Shown piece after piece: positions 60,410 to 64,000 of a DNA stretch of 64,000 nt. The position numbers and the translations under genes are program-made. Position 1 is the stretch's first letter. The number at the start of each line of letters is the position of its first letter. Origin of the DNA: Ornithinimicrobium sediminis (lineage in GTDB: Bacteria; Actinomycetota; Actinomycetes; Actinomycetales; Dermatophilaceae). The notes under the pieces were generated by a model that saw nothing but the letters and a program-made list of their open reading frames with translations, searched no databases and was not told the origin of the DNA. The stretch covers positions 62,001 through 126,000 of the forward strand of contig NZ_JAJSDQ010000003.1 of assembly GCF_021272345.1 (NCBI RefSeq), given 5' to 3'.

Positions 60410-60486
60410 GGCGCCTACCCTAGCCACGTCGGCCGACCGCGCAGGTCCGTGTGCCCGCGCCGAGGCCGCGCCCGGGGCCGGCGTGA

Positions 60487-60515
60487 TTGGCAAAGCAGGC
60501 TCCGCCCGGTTGACT
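60487..60515 (+). promoter_or_regulatory. Promoter of the PPK2 gene
   Basis: TTGGCA (60487-60492) is a near-consensus -35, with a 17-bp spacer to TTGACT (60510-60515) as the -10. The -10 ends 7 nt before the ATG at 60523, and there is no Shine-Dalgarno sequence, so transcription should start at the A of the start codon. Confidence 0.6.
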
Positions 60516-60522
60516 GGGCCGC

Positions 60523-61389
60523 ATGAGCCAGCCCGCGGCCGCACCCCCGCCGGACCCGCGCATCGACCCCGACGCGTGGCGCCGCGGCGGCTACCCGTAC
60601 TGCTCCCGGCTGGGCAAGGAGGAGTACGCGGTGGCCAAGCGTGACCTACAGGTGGAGCTGCTCAAGCTGCAGCACTGGGTGCGGGAGACCGGAGCCCAGC
60701 TCCTCGTCGTCTTCGAGGGCCGGGACGCGGCGGGCAAGACCGGCACCATCCGCCGCTTCACCGAGCACCTGAGCCCCCGGGGCACGCGGGTGGTGGCACT
60801 GGACAGGCCGACCGAGCAGGAGCGCACCCAGTGGTACTTCCAGCGCTACGTGCAGCACCTGCCCAGCGGTGGGGAGATCGTGCTCATGGACCGTTCCTGG
60901 TACAACCGGGCCGGGGTGGAGCGGGTCATGGGCTACTGCAGCCCGGAGCAGTACATGGAGTTCATGCGGGCGTGCCCGGAGTTCGAGCGCATGCTCGTCA
61001 ACGCCGGGATCTCGCTCACCAAGCTGTGGTTCTCGGTGGGTCGCGACGAGCAGGCGCACCGCTTCGCCACGCGCTCGTTCGACCCGGTCAAGCAGCTGCG
61101 GCTCTCGGACAGCGACCTGGTCAGCGTCGACCGCTGGGACGCGTACACCCAGGCCAAGGACGCGATGTTCTTCTACACCCACACCCCTGAGGCGCCGTGG
61201 ACGGTCGTCCGCTCCAACGACAAACGCCGCGCCCGGCTGGAGGCGATGCGGGTCGTGCTCGCACAGTTCGACTACCCGGACAAGGACCCGTGGGTGGTGG
61301 GTGAGGTCGACCCGCGGGTCGTGTCCGCCGCGAAGAGCACACGCACCCAGGCGGTCACCCGGGCACAGCCGGTGCGCAAGCGCCGCTGA
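60523..61389 (+). CDS. ppk2: Polyphosphate kinase 2
   Basis: A 288-residue cytosolic PPK2: Walker A FEGRDAAGKTG at 64-74, Walker B-type DRSWYNRAGVERVMGY from 123, lid region with TRSFDPVKQLRLSDSDLVSVDRWDAYTQAKDAMFFYTHT in outline and APWTVVRSNDKRRARLEAMR. It makes NTPs from polyphosphate and NDPs/NMPs (class I single-domain type). Starts leaderless at 60523. The C-terminus is a basic tail. Confidence 0.94.
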   Translation: MSQPAAAPPPDPRIDPDAWRRGGYPYCSRLGKEEYAVAKRDLQVELLKLQHWVRETGAQLLVVFEGRDAAGKTGTIRRFTEHLSPRGTRVVALDRPTEQERTQWYFQRYVQHLPSGGEIVLMDRSWYNRAGVERVMGYCSPEQYMEFMRACPEFERMLVNAGISLTKLWFSVGRDEQAHRFATRSFDPVKQLRLSDSDLVSVDRWDAYTQAKDAMFFYTHTPEAPWTVVRSNDKRRARLEAMRVVLAQFDYPDKDPWVVGEVDPRVVSAAKSTRTQAVTRAQPVRKRR

Positions 61390-61395
61390 GGCGGC

Positions 61396-63033
61396 TCAGT
61401 CGTCCTGGCCGGAGGGTGCCACGTTGCCGCCGCGGACGTCCTCCACGAGGACCTGCTGCTCGAGCACACCCTGGTCCACCGCGGCCCAGGTGGGTCCGTC
61501 GACGACGCCGGTCGGCTCCAGGCCCGCGGCGGCCTGTGCGTCCCGGACCGCCTGCTCGGTGAGGGGACCGAAGACGCCGTCGGTCTCGGCGCCGACCTGG
61601 GCCTGCAACGTCGCCACCGCCTGGCCCCGGTCACCGACCTGCAGGGTCATGCCCCGGTAGGGGATCGTCGGGTAGTCGGTCACCTCCAGCACCCGCCACA
61701 GCAGTGCGCTGGTGCTCGGTGCCGTGCTGAGCAGCGGGTGCTCCTCGGTGAACTCCCGCAGGGCGCCGGCGGTGACCGGCCCGAAGGCCCCGTCCGCCTC
61801 GACGCCCAGCGCGCGCTGGAGCAGCTCGACCCCGGAGCCCTTCGAGCCCTCCGCCAGCTCGGTGCGGTAGAAGTCGGTGTAGGGGGTGACCATGTGCTCC
61901 GGCAGCGGCACGGCGAGCGCCGACTCGGGCAGCTGGGGCAGCTCCCAGCCCAGCGCCGCGGCGTAGGTCAGCTGGTCGAGGACCCCGGTCTGGGGCACAC
62001 CACGCTCGGTCTGCCAGGCGAACAGCGCCTCGCGCGTCGCATCGTCCAGCACACCGGTCTGCGGCACCTCGAGCAGGGGCTGGACCAGCCCCACCCCGGC
62101 ACCCGAGCCTCCGGGCCGGACGTCGGAGTAGCCGCTCCAGACGGCCGAGAGCATGCCCGGCTGGCAGGGCTCGGCACGGGGGCCGACCGGCACCGCGGCA
62201 TACGCACCGGCCACGATCGCGCACGGGCCGTGGTCCGGCACGGTGACAGGCTCCCCGGTCCACCACGACGTGCGCATCATCGCGCCGTCCCAGGTGAAGG
62301 AGAAGTGGATGTGGTCGGTGTGCGGCGACTGGCCGACATACCCCTGCCACCCCGACCCCTCGGGACGCCAGGAGCGCTCGTTCCAGATGATCGACTGGAT
62401 GCCGAAGCGCTTGGCCATCTCGCCGTCGTTGTCGGTGAGCCAGGTGACGACGGCGTCGCCGATGCGGCGGTCGTGCGGGTCGAAGGCGTTCAGCTGCCAG
62501 TCGATGGCGCGGCCGTCGTAGTGCTCCGACTTCTGGTCGATGCACGTCCGCGACGTCGTGTACCCGGGCCGGCCGAAGTGCTGCCCGACGAGGTTGCCGA
62601 AGGCCTCGAGGCCGGGTCGGTCGACGGGGTCGCAGATGACGTTGCCCTGCCAGGGGAGGGTCTCGTCGACGTCTTCCGGCACACCCTCGTTCTCCGGCGG
62701 GGACGGGACGGGGTAGGCGGGGTCGGGGGCGAGAGTCAGGAGGGGCGCGGGCCCGGTGGACCGGCCGCCGTACGCGGAGCCGGTGCCGCTCCTGCCCGAG
62801 GAGGTGGTGTCGGGGTCGGTGGGGTCAGCCCCGGTGGTCGCGGCGGAGTCGGCGGTGGTCGTGCCGGAGGACCCTTCGGCCGCCTCCTCCGCCTGCGCTG
62901 CGGGGACGACCGCGAGGGTCAGCGTGAGCGAGACAAGACCCACCAGCGAGCGGAGCGCACGGCTCAGGACGACCGGTCGACGAGAGGCCCCGCAGGCACT
63001 CTCGGACCCGCGCTCGCGCTGTTCTGCGACCAC
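61396..63033 (-). CDS. Secreted peptidase-like protein with peptidoglycan-binding repeats
   Basis: A 545-residue exported protein. The signal sequence ends near AQA (46-48), followed by a Thr/Ser/Gly-rich linker. A catalytic-like domain (about 125-265) carries SEHYDGRAIDW (H171, D178) and HTDHIHF (H243), the zinc-ligand pattern of D-alanyl-D-alanine/LD-carboxypeptidase-like proteins. PG_binding-type repeats follow (about 315-360, 395-440, 455-515). It probably acts on cell-wall peptides. GTG at 63033 follows AGGGGT. Convergent with PPK2. Confidence 0.88.
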   Translation of the reverse strand: MVAEQRERGSESACGASRRPVVLSRALRSLVGLVSLTLTLAVVPAAQAEEAAEGSSGTTTADSAATTGADPTDPDTTSSGRSGTGSAYGGRSTGPAPLLTLAPDPAYPVPSPPENEGVPEDVDETLPWQGNVICDPVDRPGLEAFGNLVGQHFGRPGYTTSRTCIDQKSEHYDGRAIDWQLNAFDPHDRRIGDAVVTWLTDNDGEMAKRFGIQSIIWNERSWRPEGSGWQGYVGQSPHTDHIHFSFTWDGAMMRTSWWTGEPVTVPDHGPCAIVAGAYAAVPVGPRAEPCQPGMLSAVWSGYSDVRPGGSGAGVGLVQPLLEVPQTGVLDDATREALFAWQTERGVPQTGVLDQLTYAAALGWELPQLPESALAVPLPEHMVTPYTDFYRTELAEGSKGSGVELLQRALGVEADGAFGPVTAGALREFTEEHPLLSTAPSTSALLWRVLEVTDYPTIPYRGMTLQVGDRGQAVATLQAQVGAETDGVFGPLTEQAVRDAQAAAGLEPTGVVDGPTWAAVDQGVLEQQVLVEDVRGGNVAPSGQDD

Positions 63034-63158
63034 GCTGACACCCCTTGCTCACGGACTGGATCAGCTCGACTCTATGCCTCCGCGGCCCGACCCGCCAGAG
63101 GCGGAAGTGCGACGGTCATGTCTGGTGCGACACACGGCGTTCCCGGACGTTCTGGTGG

Positions 63159-63182
63159 TGTGACGTATGGGGCTGTTGTGAC
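63159..63182. promoter_or_regulatory. Direct repeat of GTCACA upstream of the cell-wall protein gene
   Basis: GTCACA occurs on the minus strand at 63159-63164 and 63177-63182, 18 bp apart, about 130-150 bp upstream of the secreted-protein gene. Direct repeats of this word are reported for MtrA-type response regulators, which control peptidoglycan hydrolases in actinobacteria. A TAGAGT hexamer nearer the gene may be the -10. Confidence 0.35.
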
Positions 63183-63194
63183 CAGTGAGGACGG

Positions 63195-63854
63195 TCAGCC
63201 GAGGGCCTGGACCTTCTCCACCTGGGCCTCCACGACACGGACGACGTCCTCCTCCGAGACCCCGGTCGCGAGGACCGCCACCACGGTGCTGCCGAGCGTG
63301 CGGCCGCCCATCGTCATCTCGAACTCCTGGTCGGCGGCGCCGATCGTGAGGCGGGTGCCCTCGAGGCCCTCGAGCTCGGCGAAGGTGAGGGTCATGGCGA
63401 TGCCCGACTCCTCGATCTCGATCTCCCCGCACTCGTCGTTGACCTCGGCCAGCGGCACCAGGGGTGAGGAGCCGTCGGTGGTCGCCACGACCAGCTCGAC
63501 GTTCTGGGGCAGCATGCTGGTGGTGTCGTCGCCGCTGAAGCTGACCGACGACTCGGCCGCGAGGTCGTCGTCGCCGAAGCTGGTGGACTCCAGCGCCTCG
63601 CGGCAGGCTTCCGGCACCTCCTGGCCCTCGATGAGCGCGGCCAGGGACTCGTCCGGGGCGGCTGTGGCCTCGGAGCCCTCCTCCTGCTGGGCGACCGGGC
63701 CGCGCGTGAACCCCTCGAGGGGGAACTCCTCCTCGGTCAGGAGCACCTCGGCGGTCTGCTCCTGGGTCAGCTCGGCCCCTTCGTCACCGCCGCAGGCGGA
63801 GAGGGCCAGGACCGAGGTCACGGTGGCGGCGAGCGCGGTGACGGTGCGACGCAT
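63195..63854 (-). CDS. Secreted lipoprotein of unknown function
   Basis: A 219-residue lipoprotein: signal MRRTVTALAATVTSVLALSA and lipobox Cys21 (LSAC), then an acidic ectodomain (ELTQEQTAEVLLTEEEFPLEGFTRGPV) with likely disulfide partners at Cys in EVPEACREAL and NDECGE. It ends with a helix VVRVVEAQVEKVQALG. It resembles the sensor-like extracellular domains of actinobacterial lipoproteins, but I cannot name the family. CCAGGAGG precedes the ATG. A TACGCT -10 candidate lies near 63910. Confidence 0.85.
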   Translation of the reverse strand: MRRTVTALAATVTSVLALSACGGDEGAELTQEQTAEVLLTEEEFPLEGFTRGPVAQQEEGSEATAAPDESLAALIEGQEVPEACREALESTSFGDDDLAAESSVSFSGDDTTSMLPQNVELVVATTDGSSPLVPLAEVNDECGEIEIEESGIAMTLTFAELEGLEGTRLTIGAADQEFEMTMGGRTLGSTVVAVLATGVSEEDVVRVVEAQVEKVQALG

Positions 63855-63912
63855 GGTGGTGCCTCCTGGACGCGGGCGACGGGGCGTGCACCCCGGGGCA
63901 CCGCCGAGCGTA

Positions 63913-64000
63913 TCCGTGGGCCCGGGCGGTGACCCTCACCTCACCACCCGAGCCCACGGACCCCAGTCCCGTGCGGCCCGCCTCACCGGACCGCACGGGA
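63913..64000. terminator. Two strong stem-loops at the window end
   Basis: Hairpin 1 pairs 63913-63931 with 63941-63960 with very few mismatches. Hairpin 2 pairs TCCCGTGCGG (63967-63976) with CCGCACGGGA (63991-64000) perfectly. They lie upstream of the lipoprotein gene, so they could terminate transcripts of a gene beyond the window. Neither has a T-tract. Confidence 0.5.

Noticed and set aside
1-64000. tRNA, rRNA, insertion sequences, integrases or phage genes
   Set aside because: I looked through the short intergenic gaps and coding products and saw no cloverleaf sequence, rRNA segment, transposase or integrase motif. A tRNAscan/Rfam run would settle small RNAs.

Overview
The window is about 64 kb of very GC-rich (roughly 70% or more by eye), gene-dense chromosome. 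Third positions are mostly G or C, GTG starts are common, and genes are chained by GTGA or ATGA stop/start overlaps. Gene content (CsoR-copZ-copA, DUF5926, DUF4446, DUF3806, DesK/LiaS-type two-component systems, SARP/BTAD and ECF regulators, a small Cys-rich actinobacterial protein, PPK2) points to an actinobacterium, probably of the Intrasporangiaceae/Ornithinimicrobiaceae type; the family-level placement is inference. I saw no rRNA, tRNA, prophage, insertion sequence or CRISPR array.

Layout. 1-2.7 kb: copper operon (csoR end, copZ, copA). 2.7-12.2 kb: SLC13 permease, glyoxalase-like protein, HAD phosphatase plus rRNA methyltransferase, NatAB-like ABC exporter next to a LuxR/DesK two-component system, and an NADP-binding oxidoreductase. 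12.2-24.5 kb: HTH protein, a large inverted repeat, serS, lipid kinase, DUF4446, a large membrane protein overlapping a glycosyltransferase tail to tail, DUF5926, a hydroxyisobutyryl-CoA hydrolase-like enzyme, an AI-2E-family permease, an atypical MurE and a MarR regulator. 24.5-28 kb: a lipid-modification operon (FAD oxidoreductase, then DUF1365 and a cyclopropane-fatty-acid-synthase-like methyltransferase in one continuous reading frame). 28-32 kb: methyltransferase, a 54-residue Cys-rich protein behind a CsoR-type operator, TetR, a divergent pyrophosphatase, aldo/keto reductase and PhzF.

32-35 kb is the most unusual block. A matrix-metalloprotease-like zymogen with an apparent cysteine switch, a free-standing copy of its C-terminal domain, an acidic low-complexity protein and a protein of unknown function lie in one operon, divergent from a BTAD (SARP-like) regulator. 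Between them are five 11-bp-spaced direct repeats.

38-48 kb holds a module resembling the E. coli ydjXYZ-ynjABCDEF region: two TVP38/TMEM64 proteins, a YnjBCD-type ABC transporter with the permease split in two, and a CDP-alcohol phosphatidyltransferase. Here it sits beside a MerA-like flavoprotein, an anti-sigma/ECF sigma pair and a second flavoprotein. 48-64 kb: amylosucrase-like GH13; an EamA exporter preceded by a structured leader with a 16-codon leader peptide and two mutually exclusive pairings that include the ribosome-binding site; a LolD/FtsX-type exporter; DUF3806; DUF808; an AAA ATPase; an orphan SH3-like protein; rhodanese; a 3+3 intergenic repeat array; Fpg/Nei glycosylase; an App1-type phosphatase; PPK2; a secreted peptidase/peptidoglycan-binding protein; and a lipoprotein.

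A recurring feature is a TAnnnT-like hexamer ending 6-8 nt before the start codon at about 21 transcription-unit starts. This suggests widespread leaderless transcription, while operon-internal genes rely on overlapping stop/start codons.
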